NCBI GenBank assembly: GCA_905221605.1 | Contig: CAJNDS010000051.1 | Span: forward strand, 101,922-156,921 | DNA from: Symbiodinium natans | Lineage: Eukaryota; Sar; Dinophyceae; Suessiales; Symbiodiniaceae | Reading direction: 5' to 3' | DNA: 55,000 nucleotides | Shown here: positions 28,881-39,600 of the stretch, piece after piece | Layout: each line of letters begins with the position of its first letter | How positions within the stretch are numbered: position 1 is the first letter of the stretch | The notes under the pieces: generated by a model | What the model saw: the letters and a program-made list of their open reading frames with translations, nothing else | The model's database searches: none | Told to the model about the DNA's origin: nothing | Made by a program: the position numbers and the translations under genes

Positions 28881-29015
28881 CCTAAACCCTGAACCCTAAA
28901 CCCTAACCCTAAACCCTCTCTTACCCTTGTTCAAGTCGGCTTGACTCTTCACTTTCTGAAGTACCGCTAAGCCGAAAGCGCCAAACTGGTCCCACACCCC
29001 AGGCCCTAACCCTCA

Positions 29016-29154
29016 GGGCCTATGTGCCTACATAGGGAATACCTGGACCTTCAGGATCCTTAAAGTACTTCCCGTTTTGGGACTTCGTTCCCCCAGTACA
29101 TATAGAGGGGTTCAGGGTTTAGGGTTTAGGGTTTAGGGGATAGGTACATGGGCC
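29016..29154. mobile_element. TIR element family C with internal telomeric array
   Basis: The left end GGGCCTATGTGCCTA and right end TAGGTACATGGGCCC are inverted, with TTTAGGG units at 29111-29139 just inside the right arm. Confidence 0.65.
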
Positions 29155-29411
29155 CTTAGGGTAAACCAATGAACGCGAGCGCCTTTAGTCAGGCCCACTG
29201 CCAGGAGAATGTCTAGGGGGGTTCCGTTTGATGTATTGGGGCACCTAAAGTGTCAAGACGTAGATCCCCGAATCCTTACTGCCCAAACCATAATTTCCTG
29301 AAACGCAGAAACCTCGAACCCTACAAGCCGCATACCGCACGAGCCCTAAAAGCCCTACAACACCCAAAGCCCTGAAAAACCAAACAACTGAAACCCTAAA
29401 CCCTAAACCCT

Positions 29412-29524
29412 ACTTGGAATCTCTTTTGACTTAGTAAGTTTACTTCGTCTCCCCCAGAACCCAATTCGAACCCTTACAACCCAACTTACTAACCCTACTG
29501 GCAAAGTCAAAAGAGCTTCCAAGT
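29412..29524. mobile_element. TIR element family G
   Basis: The left end ACTTGGAATCTCTTTTGACT and right end AGTCAAAAGAGCTTCCAAGT are inverted with about one mismatch; inner GTAAGTTTAC / TTACTAACCC. Right-end fragments recur at 7519-7532 and 7603-7621. Confidence 0.8.
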
Positions 29525-29552
29525 GAACCATAAGCCCTAAACCCTAAACCCT

Positions 29553-29636
29553 ACTTCTGCAGCATATGCAACGCGGCCAGGAACAAAGCGCCCGCACCGA
29601 GCTCTGGCGAAGCCGAGGCGTCTGAGCCAGCCCAGG
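29553..29636 (+). CDS. Exon-like segment with CSIC motif
   Basis: Reads [17 protein letters not shown] then [10 protein letters not shown] up to CAG|GTCGGG. C-x2-C could be half a zinc finger. It lies just upstream of the 29.9-32.6 kb gene on the same strand and may be its 5' exon. Confidence 0.45.
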
Positions 29637-29900
29637 TCGGGGTTTGGGTTGTTTGGGTGTAGGGTTTAGGGTTCAGGGTTTAGGGTTGAGGGTTGAGGGG
29701 TGGGGGGGTGGGGGGAGGGGGGGGGCTTTTTGTCATGTTTTGGATTCGGCGTTTTGGGCTCGAGATCTTTTTGTGCACCTCGTCGCTCTCCTGCCTCCCT
29801 TTGTGGGGAGCTTGGTGTTTGCATTTTTTTGTGAGCACGAACCCAGCGGATTTTTAAATGTGAGAACAAAAATCTTTCAAAAAGATCTGAGGCTTGAAAC

Positions 29901-29993
29901 ATGCCCGCGAGGAGGAAGGCACGCGCCTCGCGTACGTGTGTGCGCGTGTGTGTTGAGGGTGTGTTTGAGCTTGCGCGTGGGCGGGCAGAAGTC

Positions 29994-30048
<55 letters not shown>

Positions 30049-31867
30049 GTCTGTGTGTGTGTGTCTGTGTGTGTGGGTGTGTGCGTGTGTGCGTGTGTGC
30101 GTGTGTGCGTGTGTGCGTGTGTGCGTGATGTGCGTGTGCGTGATGTGCGTGTGCGTGATGTGCGTGTGCGTGATGTGCGTGTGCGTGATGTGCGTGTGCG
30201 TGATGTGCGTGTGCGTGATGTTCGTTGCGTGTGTCGTGTGCGTGAATGTGTGCGTGTGCGTGGTGTGCGTCTGCGTGATGTGCGTGTGCGTGATGTGCGT
30301 GTGCGTGATGTGCGTGTGCGTGATGTGCGTGTGCGTGTGCGTGTGCGTGTGCGTGTGCGTGTGCGTGTGCGTGTGCGTGTGCGTGTGCGTGTGCGTGTGC
30401 GTGTGCGTGTGCGTGTGCGTGTGCTTGTGCGTGTGCGTGTGCGTGTGCGTGTGCGTGTGCGTGTGCGTGTGCGTGTGCGTGTGCGTGTGCGTGTGCGTGT
30501 GCGTGTGCGTGTGGGTGTGGGTGTGGGTGCGTTTTCGTGGCGTACCGTGTGCTTGTGCGTGTGTGTGTGTGTGTGTGTGTGCGTGCGTCTGTGTGCGTGC
30601 GTACGTGTGCGTGAAGGCGCGTGTGTGCGTGCGGGGCAGGTGGCCGTTGCGAAGCCCGCAGTGGTGAGGGAGGTGCACGGGGCGGTGCCAGGAGGGTGGG
30701 GGAGTGGCCCGGCGCTTATTGCTTTTTTTTGGCCAGGACGCAGCCAAGCTCCGTCGGAGCCGGCGCAAGGACCGTATTTTGGCTTTTTTGGGAGGGGGGG
30801 GGGGGTAGAGGGCGTGGCGTGCTTTGTTTCGTGGGCGTTTGCGAGGCGAAGAAGGAGGCAAAGGCCGCGGCAGCAGAGGAGGAGCACTGGCATGGACGTT
30901 AGTGCTCAAATCTTCGTGACTCGGTTCCTGTGCAGGAACCGTGGGTGGAGTCAGAAGAATGGCGTCGGTTGCGGTGCAAGAATGCTCGTAACTGAGAGGG
31001 AGGGTCGGGGGGAGGGAGGGGGGGGGGTGGGAATAGGGGATGTCGTCGTCGTTTTTGAGTACTTGTTCGCTAAGTGGGAGACGTGCGGCAACTACCACGG
31101 TGCGCGGACGGCCTCCAAGCTCTGCGGCATCTGTGTGGGGCTCTTGGTCGTTGTGGGTGTAATTTGGTCTGGGCAAAATGTGAATTTCTGGAGGGACAGG
31201 CAGCTGCGAATGCGACGCGGAAGCGGAAGCAGGACTGTTTGAGTCATGCGGTCGTGCATGTGTGTTTGTGTGTTTGTGTGTGTGTGGGTGCGTGTGTGTG
31301 TGCGAAGGTGCGCGGAGCTGGCTGGGAAGGAGCTCAGAGATGAGATGAAGAAACGCGCGGAGGAGGGTTGGTGATTTTGGGGTGGGAAGTGTTTTTTTTT
31401 GGCCGTGGGGTGGGTTCGTGAAAAGGCCTGCGAATTCACGGAGAAGCTGAACGTGGTCAGCTTTGTGGATCTGAGTTGCTCGCTTGCATTTTTTTTTAAA
31501 ATTTGTCTGATTTTCTATTCGTTGCAGCTACGATGGCGGTCCAAGCCTTCACTATGAAGGGTGAAGACTTCGAGAGGCGGGCGTCTGAGTGGTGGCGTGG
31601 GAAAATCGTGGGCGTGAGGGTGCCAGTTAACCTTGAACTGAGGTTGAGGAAGAGGGCTGCGCGAAAGGCTGGGTAACTTGTGTGTGTGTGTGTGTGTGTG
31701 TGTTTGTTTGTTCGCTGGTGGGTGGTGTCGGGAGGAAAATGTGTGTCTGTGTGTGTGTGTGTTTGTTCGCTGGTGGGTGTTATTCCATTTTCGTGACGGG
31801 AGGAGAAGGACTACTTGGGCTTGTACGCGGAGGCTGGAGCAGCGAGAACTGTACAGACAGAAAGAGA

Positions 31868-31925
<58 letters not shown>

Positions 31926-32144
31926 CTGGGAGAAAGAGAGACAAATGATCATGAGAACCCGAAGGACACTCCGTCTCCGGTCAGTGAGGCGGTGCGGGGC
32001 AGTAGGGCGCGCTGGAAAGGTAGATGGAAGAGAGAGAGGGAGACAGACAGAGAGAATGTTCAGGACATCCTTGGCCGGGTGGAGGAAGGAGAGCACAACG
32101 AGCAGGCCGGCGTGCGAGCCTTAAAGGTGTGGGAGAACAGATAA

Positions 32145-32216
<72 letters not shown>

Positions 32217-32270
32217 AGGACGCCGGGGCCGAAGCGTCTGCTGTGGAGGCAAAGATAGCGAGAACTAGAG

Positions 32271-32339
<69 letters not shown>

Positions 32340-32404
32340 ACGCTGAGGAGGCATTGGCAGACCTGCCGCCATTGGAGGCGCAAGTAAACAGGGCGAGAAA
32401 GAGG

Positions 32405-32436
<32 letters not shown>

Positions 32437-32552
32437 GAGAATGTTCAGGACATCCTTGGCCGGGTGGAGGAAGGAGAGCACCACGAGCAGGCCGGCGTGC
32501 GAGCCTTAAAGGTGTGGGAGAACAGATAAAGAGAGAGATGGGTGATGGAGAG
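29901..32552 (+). CDS. Multi-exon gene-like island with Arg-Glu repeats, unknown product
   Basis: The longest stretch without internal telomere arrays. ATG at 29901 gives [10 protein letters not shown]. Exon-like segments with AG/GT edges follow: 30737-30773, 30846-30897 ([15 protein letters not shown]), 30936-30987 ([18 protein letters not shown], donor GTAACT), 31056-31132 ([19 protein letters not shown]), 31196-31255, 31310-31370 ([17 protein letters not shown]), 31425-31485 ([17 protein letters not shown]), 31530-31674 ([17 protein letters not shown], donor GTAACT) and 31803-32144 ([16 protein letters not shown], then poly-RE coded by (AG)n, then [18 protein letters not shown] and a TAA). 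Introns hold (GT)n, T and G tracts. Exact splicing and frames are unresolved. The protein is charged with a low-complexity RE tract; no family recognised. Confidence 0.5.
29997..30582. repeat. GT-rich microsatellite complex
   Basis: (GT)n at 29997-30040, a 15-bp unit GTGCGTGATGTGCGT in about seven copies (30121-30225) and again at 30265-30330, (GTGCGT)n at 30319-30512, and (GT)n at 30559-30582. Long open frames across it on both strands are repeat artefacts. It probably fills an intron. Confidence 0.95.
31678..31763. repeat. (GT)n intron microsatellite
   Basis: Two (GT)n tracts, each followed by TTTGTTCGCTGGTGGGTG, so the unit is duplicated. It follows a GTAACT donor. Confidence 0.85.
31861..31922 (+). 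repeat. (AG)n microsatellite coding Arg-Glu
   Basis: About 28 AG units within a frame that is protein-like on both sides ([11 protein letters not shown] before, [13 protein letters not shown] after). Confidence 0.9.
32041..32148 (+). repeat. 108-bp direct repeat, copy 1
   Basis: Identical to 32426-32533 except one base (A at 32096 versus C). Encodes [20 protein letters not shown] and on to VWENR-stop. It lies between (AG)n tracts, so unequal exchange through them is a likely cause. Confidence 0.9.
32142..32430. repeat. (AG)n tracts flanking short coding-like spacers
   Basis: (AG)n at about 32142-32213, 32274-32332 and 32403-32427. The spacers read [19 protein letters not shown] and [19 protein letters not shown] in one frame, linked by RE repeats. 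Confidence 0.85.
32426..32533 (+). repeat. 108-bp direct repeat, copy 2
   Basis: Second copy of 32041-32148; near-identity suggests a recent duplication. After it the unique sequence has no further convincing exon up to 32640. Confidence 0.9.
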
Positions 32553-32639
32553 AGAGACAGAGAGAGAGAAGGCCGGCAGCGACAGCTGATATGCTGCTCA
32601 CTCACGGGCCGCGCTGACTTTAGACCAGTCTCTTTTGAA

Positions 32640-32930
32640 GGGGGGGGGGAACCGTAAGTGTTCCTCCCCCCCTCTAGGGGGTTGAGGGTACTGGTATTTG
32701 TTTCAGGTTTTTTATTTAGAGCCTAGTGTATGTTTGATTACGGTTTTAGGTCCTAGTTGTTTATTGTTATTTTTTGGTTGGTGGAGCACCTTCAACCCCC
32801 GCTTTGCTGGTTAAACCTCTCCCTAGAGCTCTAAAAACCCCAAACTCGTAAACCCTCACTCCAAAACCTGAAACCCCTTATATGGTAGATCCCAAACCCT
32901 AAACCCTACACCGTAGGCAGGGGTAGGAGA
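32640..32930. other. No gene seen
   Basis: T/G-rich sequence, possibly 3' flank of the island gene, with one near-palindrome (GAACCGTAAGTGTTC). Confidence 0.4.
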
Positions 32931-33280
32931 TTTGAGGGTTGAGGGTTTTTTGGGTTTTGGGTTTTGGGTTTTGGGTTTGGGTTTGGTGGTTTAAGGTTTG
33001 GGTTTAGGTTTTAGGGTTTGGGGTCTAGGGTTCAGGGTTCAGGGTTTACTGTAGGGTTTAGGGTTTGGTTTTTTGGGTTTGGGGTTCAGGGTTCAGGGTT
33101 TAGGGTTTTGTTTAGGTTTTTGGGTTTTTGGGGTTTAGGGTTCAGGGTTCAGGGTTTGGGTTTTTGGGTGTAGGGTTTTGCGGGTACGGTTGAGGGTTTT
33201 GGGTTGTTTGGGTTGTTTGGGTTTAGGGTTTTGGGCTTTGCGTTTGGGGTTTTGGGTTTAAGGTTTAGGGTTTGAGGTGT
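32930..33280 (+). repeat. Degenerate telomere-like tract
   Basis: 350 bp of TTTTGGG, TTTAGGG, TTCAGGG and TTTGGG units without perfect runs; the most decayed long tract in the window. Confidence 0.85.
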
Positions 33281-33799
33281 TGTTGAGGTTTTAGAGTTCT
33301 TTATGGGGTGCTTAGGGGGTTTATCCAGGGTTTTGAGTTTGTACAAGGTTTTTTTGATTTTTCATAAGGCTTTCAGGCACTCATTTTGTTTTGGGGTTTA
33401 GGTTCCGTTTCGAAGCCCCTTTACACACACACACACAAAACAAAAAAACAATGCACCGTTTCTTCTTTGCTGCGCTGTGCATCTAAAGCTGCGACCTGTC
33501 GACAAGCAACAATGATGTAGCCGCTTTAGGCTGCTTGTGAGTACAGACAAGGTACCCTAAACCCTAAACCCTCAACCCTAAACCCTAAACCCCCCCTGGA
33601 GCGAATACGGCGGGGAGACAGAAGCCTTGAGCAGGGGTGTAGGATCTAAGGGTGTAGGGTGAATCCAAATAAACTAAACCCTAAATCCTAAATCCTAAAC
33701 CCTAAACCCTATACCCTAAACCCTAAACCCGATATGCAAGTATGGGAGTCTCTGGGTATTTGCTGCCTCTGTTTTTCAGTTGTTTTAGGTGCCAACCTA

Positions 33800-34190
33800 G
33801 TTGTGTAAAGGAATGCCACACACAAAGAACCGCTTCCAAAAGAAGCCTGCTGAAACTCAGTTCGGCCCGGAAGGCCCGCAAGACCCCCAACTCCAAAAGG
33901 GTTTAGCATTCGAGGTGTAGGGTTTAGGGTTTAGGGTTTAGGGTCTAAAGTTCGGGGTTCAGAGTTGCTCAAGGGTTTTTGGGTTAAGGAAACAGGAGAT
34001 CTGAAAGCGCAAAAATAGAAGCCCAACAGTATGTCCTACTATGAAGCTCCAAGCAATTTGGTATCATGGCACCAAGAAGGAGGCCCCCAACTCAGAGGTT
34101 GGGTGTAAGCCTTTTGGGAGCATTGAAGGGGCCCTGAATGTGCCCTCGCATACGCACATCCTGATTAAACGCTACCCCTAACTAAACTTA
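33800..34190 (+). CDS. Exon-like segments, unknown
   Basis: 33811-33900 reads MPHTKNRFQKKPAETQFGPE ending near AAAAG|GGTTTAG (the reverse strand is also open). 34067-34185 reads KKEAPNSEVGCKPFGSIE then LNVPSHTHILIKRYP and TAA. Strand and status uncertain. Confidence 0.28.
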
Positions 34191-34317
34191 TAAGTCCTGC
34201 AAACCCTGCAGACCTTGCAAACCCTGCAAACCCTAGCCCTAAACCCCAAACCCCAAACCCTAAACCCTAAACCCTCAACCCTAAACTCTAGACCCTAGAC
34301 TCTGAGCTCTTTGGCAG

Positions 34318-34392
34318 ACCTGCCCATCTTGCGGCAACGTTTACCTGGGCGGCTCGCGCTACTGCCGGAAGTGCGGCGACAAGCGCGATGAG
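34318..34392 (+). CDS. Zinc-ribbon exon (CPSCG...CRKCG)
   Basis: A 75-bp, 25-codon phase-0 exon between TTGGCAG and GATGAG|GTGCAC: TCPSCGNVYLGGSRYCRKCG then DKRDE. Two C-x2-C knuckles 11 residues apart form a zinc ribbon. Short CPxCG...CRKCG modules occur in many dinoflagellate proteins (knowledge from memory). The gene it belongs to is unclear; it lies 1.2 kb upstream of the first transporter exon. The following intron is a complete TIR element. Confidence 0.7.
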
Positions 34393-34575
34393 GTGCACTT
34401 GGAGGTTCATGTTGCTTATGAACCCCTAAGCCCTAAACCCTAAACCCTAAACTCTAAACTCTAAACCCTAAACCCTAGACCCACTTACAAGCCCCTGAAG
34501 TGCCCTAATATGGTTATAAGTACAGTTATAAGTACAGTTATAGTGGGTTAATAGGTAGCATGAACCTCCAAGCAG
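34393..34575 (+). mobile_element. Introner-like TIR element (family E) with telomeric arrays
   Basis: Starts GTGCACTTGGAGGTTCATG right at the exon end and finishes CATGAACCTCCAAGCAG, reading GT...AG. The inverted ends CTTGGAGGTTCATG / CATGAACCTCCAAG are perfect 14-mers. Inside are CCCTAAA units (34425-34482) and tandem TTATAAGTACAG. The next exon is not identified. Confidence 0.7.
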
Positions 34576-34644
34576 GGTTCGAGTTTCGGGTTTAGGGGGT
34601 CTAGGGTTTAAGATCCCTAAACCATAAACTCTAGATCAACCTTG

Positions 34645-34745
34645 AATCGTAAACCCTAAACCCCAAGCCCTAAACCCTAAACTCTAAACCCTAAAGCCTA
34701 AACCCTAAACCCTAGACCCTAAACCCTAAACCCTAAACCCTAAAT
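34645..34745 (-). repeat. Telomeric array (CCCTAAA)n
   Basis: About 14 units, degenerate on the left. Confidence 0.92.
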
Positions 34746-34847
34746 AGTCATGGATAGGATAAGTCATCCCACGGGCTCCTGGCATGGATGCCCTCCTTCA
34801 AACCTCTCAAATCTCGATGCCTTTTTTTGGTCCCTACACCCGCAGGT

Positions 34848-34975
34848 TAGGGTTTAGGGTTTAGGGTTTTGGGTTTTGGGTTTTGGGTTTTGGGTTTTGG
34901 GTTTTGGGTTTTGGGTTTTGGGTTTAGGGGTTTGGGGTTTGGGGGTTTGGGGGGTTTGGGGATTTGGGGTTTAAG
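34848..34975 (+). repeat. Telomere-variant array, TTTTGGG block
   Basis: Two TTTAGGG units, then about ten GGGTTTT units, then GGGGTTT variants. Followed at 34976-35042 by an exon-like frame (PEEPKAPDLKGEYGCLDC, donor CAG|GTCGGA). Confidence 0.92.
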
Positions 34976-35245
34976 TCCCATGTCCCGGAGGAGCCAAAGG
35001 CTCCCGACTTGAAGGGGGAGTACGGCTGCCTGGATTGCAGGTCGGATAGGATTTCGGTGCTTCGGGTTTAGAGTTTAGGGTTTAGGGTTTAGGGCTTAGG
35101 GGTTAGGGTTTAGGGATTGGGGCGCATTGGGGTTCTTCCCCGGTGCTGAGTAGGTAGCCTTTGCAAAGGCCGTTTAGGGTTTAGGGCTTAGGGTTTAGCT
35201 CAACGGGGCTGCGAGCCTTGTCAGGTCTGGAGGTTAATTGGGTAT

Positions 35246-35359
35246 ACAAGGAGGGTTTAGGGTTTAGGGTTTAAGAGCCCTAAATTGGGTTATAAGGATC
35301 GTAAATTAGGTTATAAGTCCCTTAACCACAGTTAGTCTAGTAAGCGGGCCCCTCCTTGT
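35246..35359. mobile_element. TIR element family H with telomeric units
   Basis: Ends ACAAGGAGGG and GGGCCCCTCCTTGT are inverted. Three TTTAGGG units sit at the left arm. The interior (AAATTGGGTTATAAGGATC, GTTATAAGTCCCTTAA) is the inverse of the copy at 36196-36318. Flanks AT and AT. Confidence 0.75.
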
Positions 35360-35519
35360 ATGGCTGACTCTGGGGTGATCAGTAGGGCAGTCATCGGGTT
35401 TTTAGGGTATAGGGTTTTAAGGCTTGAGGTTTATGGGTTTTTGTTGGGGGGTCGCTGTCGGGTTTTTAGGGTATGGGGTGTAAGGAGGCCTGAAGGAGTT
35501 CGATCATGTTTGCTGCAAG

Positions 35520-35567
35520 CGTGCTCGAGGTAACCTGGCATTGCTCTTCCTGCTGTACACGTTGCAG
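35520..35567 (+). CDS. AT-1 exon: first transmembrane segment
   Basis: RARGNLALLFLLYTLQ, ending CAG|GCCCGT (GC donor), joins 35914. LLYTLQGIPLGL is a hallmark of the family near TM1. The frame is open upstream (LKEFDHVCCK), so the 5' edge may extend to about 35490. Confidence 0.8.
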
Positions 35568-36601
35568 GCCCGTGTCCGCTGCATGCTTGGGCGTGACAGC
35601 TTCACGGTTTAGGGTTTAGGGTTTAGGGTTTAGGGTTCAGGGTTTTAGGGGGGAGTTTGGCTGACACACTCTTCGTGGGTGAAATCGCAAACCCTAAACC
35701 CAAACCCCTTAATCCCCCTAATCACCAAGCCTAGCACCCTAAACCCGCAACCCTAAACCCTAAACCCTAAACCCCAAACCCTAAACCCTAAACCCTAAAC
35801 CCTAAACCCTAAACCCTAAACCCTAAACCCTAAACCCTAAACCCTAAACCCTAAACCCTAAACCCTGACCTTTCACTCCCTAAGCCAACCATGGCCCTTC
35901 TCCCTGCCGGCAGGGCATTCCTATGGGACTGGGACAGGTTTTCCCCATGATTCTCAAGGCCCAGGGGTAGGGTTTAGGGTTTAGGATTTAGGGTTCAGGG
36001 TTCAGGGTTTAGGGTTAGGGTTTAGGGTGCAGGGGAGGGAAGGGGTTTAGCATTGTCGGGTTGAGGGAAGTAGCATTCAAGGTTTAGGCTTTAGAGGGGG
36101 TTTCTCAGGGTTTAGGGTTCAGAATATACAGGCTTATGCTGGTTTGTGTTTGCCGCTGAATCCTAACCCCAGGGTTACCCTGTGGTCTCGGGTCTACAAG
36201 GAGGGGCCCCCCTTACTACACTAACTGTAGTTAAGGGGCTTAGAGCCTAACTTAGGATCCTTATAAACCAATTTAGGGCTCTTATAACTCTACTTATAAC
36301 TAGGGGGCCCCTCCTTGTCTCCTTGTAGGGTTTAGATTTTACGCTTCAGCGTTCTAGAGTTCAGGGTTCTAGGGTTTAGGGTTTAAGCACTTTTTCCGTT
36401 TAGGGGCCCCAGAAGGGTTTAGGGGGCCTATGCTCTGAAAGGCAGGGGATTAGGGTCTCAGAGTTGTGGGGTTAAGGGTTTAGGGCTTTGTAGATTTAGT
36501 TTTTTTTTTTCCGAAACTTTATTGCAGCCCCAAAGCCCTGAACCTTCAACCTGAAGGGCTTCGGGTCGCAGGGTGGATCTTGAGGGGTTTTGAGTTTTTT
36601 T

Positions 36602-36632
<31 letters not shown>

Positions 36633-39600
36633 GGGGTGGGGGGGGGGGGTGTGGGTGCGTTTGTTTAGGCCTTTCAAGTACTTTTATAAGTTAGTGTAGG
36701 GATTGCAGGGTTTTTTTGGGCGTGTTGTCGAGTTGTTTTGAGGGGGCTTTATAGGGACCTTCACGGGTTGTCTGGGGTTTGTTGCCTGAAAAGGGTTTAG
36801 GGTTTAGGGTTCACGATGGACATCTCAGCCCGTAAGAAAGAACCCTTTTAGAGTCATGTGATAGAGAGGGCTTAGGGATTCCGGCCCATCACATGACACA
36901 CGTAGGGTCCTTTGTGCAGGCGGCGGGTGTACCCCAAGCAGCTTCTGAGACTTTCTCTCACCCCGTCCCTGCAGGAGTATGGCGCGTCCTACGCGGACCT
37001 CGGAGTTTTCTCCTTGCCGCTGGGCCTTCCTTCTCTCTGGCGTGGTTAGGGTTTAGGGCTTAGGGTCTGGGGTTTGGGGTTTAGGGTTCAGGGTTCCTAG
37101 GGACTGTACTACGACAATGAAGCGCTGACCCGAAGTGCTGGACCCGAAACCCTTCACCCTGGAGCCTAAACCGCTCCCAAGGGTTTAGGCTTTAGGCTTT
37201 AGGCTTTAGGCTTTAGGCTTTAGGCTTTAGGGTTTATAATTTAGGGTTCCCCTACATAGTACGGCACCCTATAAAGCGACCCCCCAACAGGGACCCCAAT
37301 CTAGAGAAGTACCCATAAGCCCTTCACCCTAGCTCCAAATTCTTGGGCTCAGGGCCCGCAAGCTGCGGGTCAGACGCTTTATTCGGCAGAAGGGTTTAGG
37401 GCCCGAAAGCCCTATAACCGCCTAAACCCTAAACCCTAAACCCTAAACCCTAAACCCTAAACCCTAAACCCTAAACCCTAAACCCTAAACCGCTTTAGCG
37501 GCTTGGGGGCATGGAATCTAATAGCCTTCAGGTGGCCCCCCAAAACACCTAAGAAGCCTAAACCCTAAACCCTAAACCCTAAACCCTAAACCCTAAACCC
37601 TAAACCCTAAACCCTAAACCCTAAACCCTAAACCCTAAACCCTAAACCCTAAACCTAAACCCTAGGCCTAGGCCCTAAACCCTAAACCCTGATTCAACCC
37701 CCTTATCGCCCTAAACTCCCTGAAACCTGACGCCCCGCGGGCCGAGGCAGTCTTGGCCCTTTGTGCTGAAGTTGCTGTGGGCTCCGTGACCTGGCGTTCT
37801 CGGGGTTTAGGGTTTAGGGCTTCGGGGTTTAGGGGTTTAGGGGTTTAGGGGTTTAGGGGTTTAGGAGTTTAGGGGTTTAGGGGCTTAGGGCTTAGGGCTT
37901 AGGGGCTCGGGTTTGGGGGTTAGGGTTTAGGCGTGTTTAGCGTCTCGGGTCTGGGGGGCTCAGGGTTTCGGGTCAAGGTCTTGGGGCTTTGTGGTGGGAA
38001 GCTAGCAGATTTGGCTTAGGGGGGCTTGAAATGTAAACCACAAACAGCAGCCCTAAAAGGCCCTATCCAGGATGCCCAGTAGGGCCCTTGGTCCCTTTCC
38101 TCGGTTACTCGGGAACCTAGCTAGAAATGCCGCATTCTGCAAGGTAAACTAAGCCCTAACCGTGAACCCTAAACCCGAAACCCTCCACCGAAACCCTAAA
38201 CCCTAAACCCCAAACCCCAAACCCTAAACCCTAAACCCTAAACCCCAAACCCTAAACCCTAAAAAGGCCCCCAAGATGCCGGATCCTACGAGGCTGGTCG
38301 ACTCCGTCTACTTCCGGAGGGTCGGCAGGCGTAAGACGTGGCTGGGCCCCGAAGGGAGAAAGACATTTTTGGGTTAAGGTTTATATAAGGTTTAGGGTTT
38401 GGGGTTTGGGGTTTAGGGTTAGGGTTTGGGGTTTAGGGTTTAGGGTTTAGGGTTTAGGGTTTAGGGTTTAAGGTTTAGGGTTCAGGGTTCAGGGTTTCGG
38501 GGGGACCAGGGCATCAGGGATGACGGGATGTTCGAGCTGAAGAGTTAAGGATTTTCAGGTCTGCAGGCTACCCTTTTTCCCCTTCAGCTTCGCAGAGATC
38601 ACCTATCAAGTCGCGCAGGTAGATAAAATTTGGACGACAAAACAGTTGTTGGGTATCCTAAACCCTAAACCCTGACCTAAACCCTAAACTCGTTTAGGGT
38701 TCAGGGCTTACTGGGATTGATTCGGAATACGTATAGTTTTGAAGCTCTCTGGCCCCTAATCCCGACGGAACGGTGCTTAGTTTAGAGTTCAGGGGCCTTG
38801 CGTCGTTTCAGGTTTAGAGTTCAGGGTTCAGGGTGTAGGGGTTTGGACCTTTCTTTTCCTTGCCGCGAGCGGAAGACCCTTAACCCTCGAAACCCTCTAT
38901 CCCTAAAGCCCTACACCCTAAACCCTAAAACCCTGAAGCCGTAATCCTTAGACCCTGGATGTTTCCAGGGCTCAGGGGCCTTATTTCGTGACCCAGCCTG
39001 CTTTGGGAAGATTTTATCACAGGGAGGGCCCCCAAATTTAGGCTTCGAGGCTTTCCACCAGGTAAAGGAAGCCTCCTTTTTTTGTAGGTTGCCTACTGTA
39101 CGAATCCTAGACTCATATACCAGGATCCCACATTTGCCGTTCCGAAAATAGGAACACCCCGAGCACACCCCAACGGACTATAACCCGTTGTTTAGGAAGC
39201 CCCCCCCCCCCCCCCAAGGGGTACCCCATTTTTCTAGACACCCTAAACCCCGAGCCGTTACAATCCCAAACCCTTACATGAAGGGCCCCTTTCTTTCTTT
39301 CTTTTTTGTTATAATTCTAAACCCTTAAAATGAAGGGCCCCTTTCTTTCTTTCTTTCGTTCTTCCGTTCTTTGTTCATTTTTCCCCGCAAGGTGGATGGT
39401 GCCGTCCCAGATGCTTATCGGCCTCCTGATGCGCCCTTGCTTTTTACTGCAGGTTTCGATTTTGAGGATTCGAGTTTATGGGTTAAGGTGTATTCAGATT
39501 CAAAATTAGGTGTTTGAGGATTCAATTATAGGTGTTTAAGGCTTAGTGGGGTCTAGAACAGGGTCTGGTTTATTTTTATTTTTAGACATGGTAGGGCTCA

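Noticed and set aside
29644-31242. 532-codon open frame on + and 440- and 338-codon frames on - across the GT microsatellite
   Set aside because: GT/GTGCGT repeats have no stop codons in most frames, so long frames on both strands are artefacts (His-Thr, Arg-Thr, Cys-Val strings). The real coding signal is in short segments outside the repeat.
31515-32605. Leu-Ser-rich minus-strand frames over the (AG)n tracts
   Set aside because: (CT)n reads as Leu-Ser in any length; the plus-strand frames have protein-like flanks and the minus ones do not.
36618-36652. G-quadruplex or regulatory G-tract
   Set aside because: The run is a homopolymer of uncertain length after a T-tract in an intron; nothing links it to regulation.
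38911-39168. 85-codon minus-strand frame
   Set aside because: The plus strand at 38969-39061 has a 31-codon frame with exact CAG and GTAAAG edges in a plus-strand gene; the minus frame is probably its shadow.
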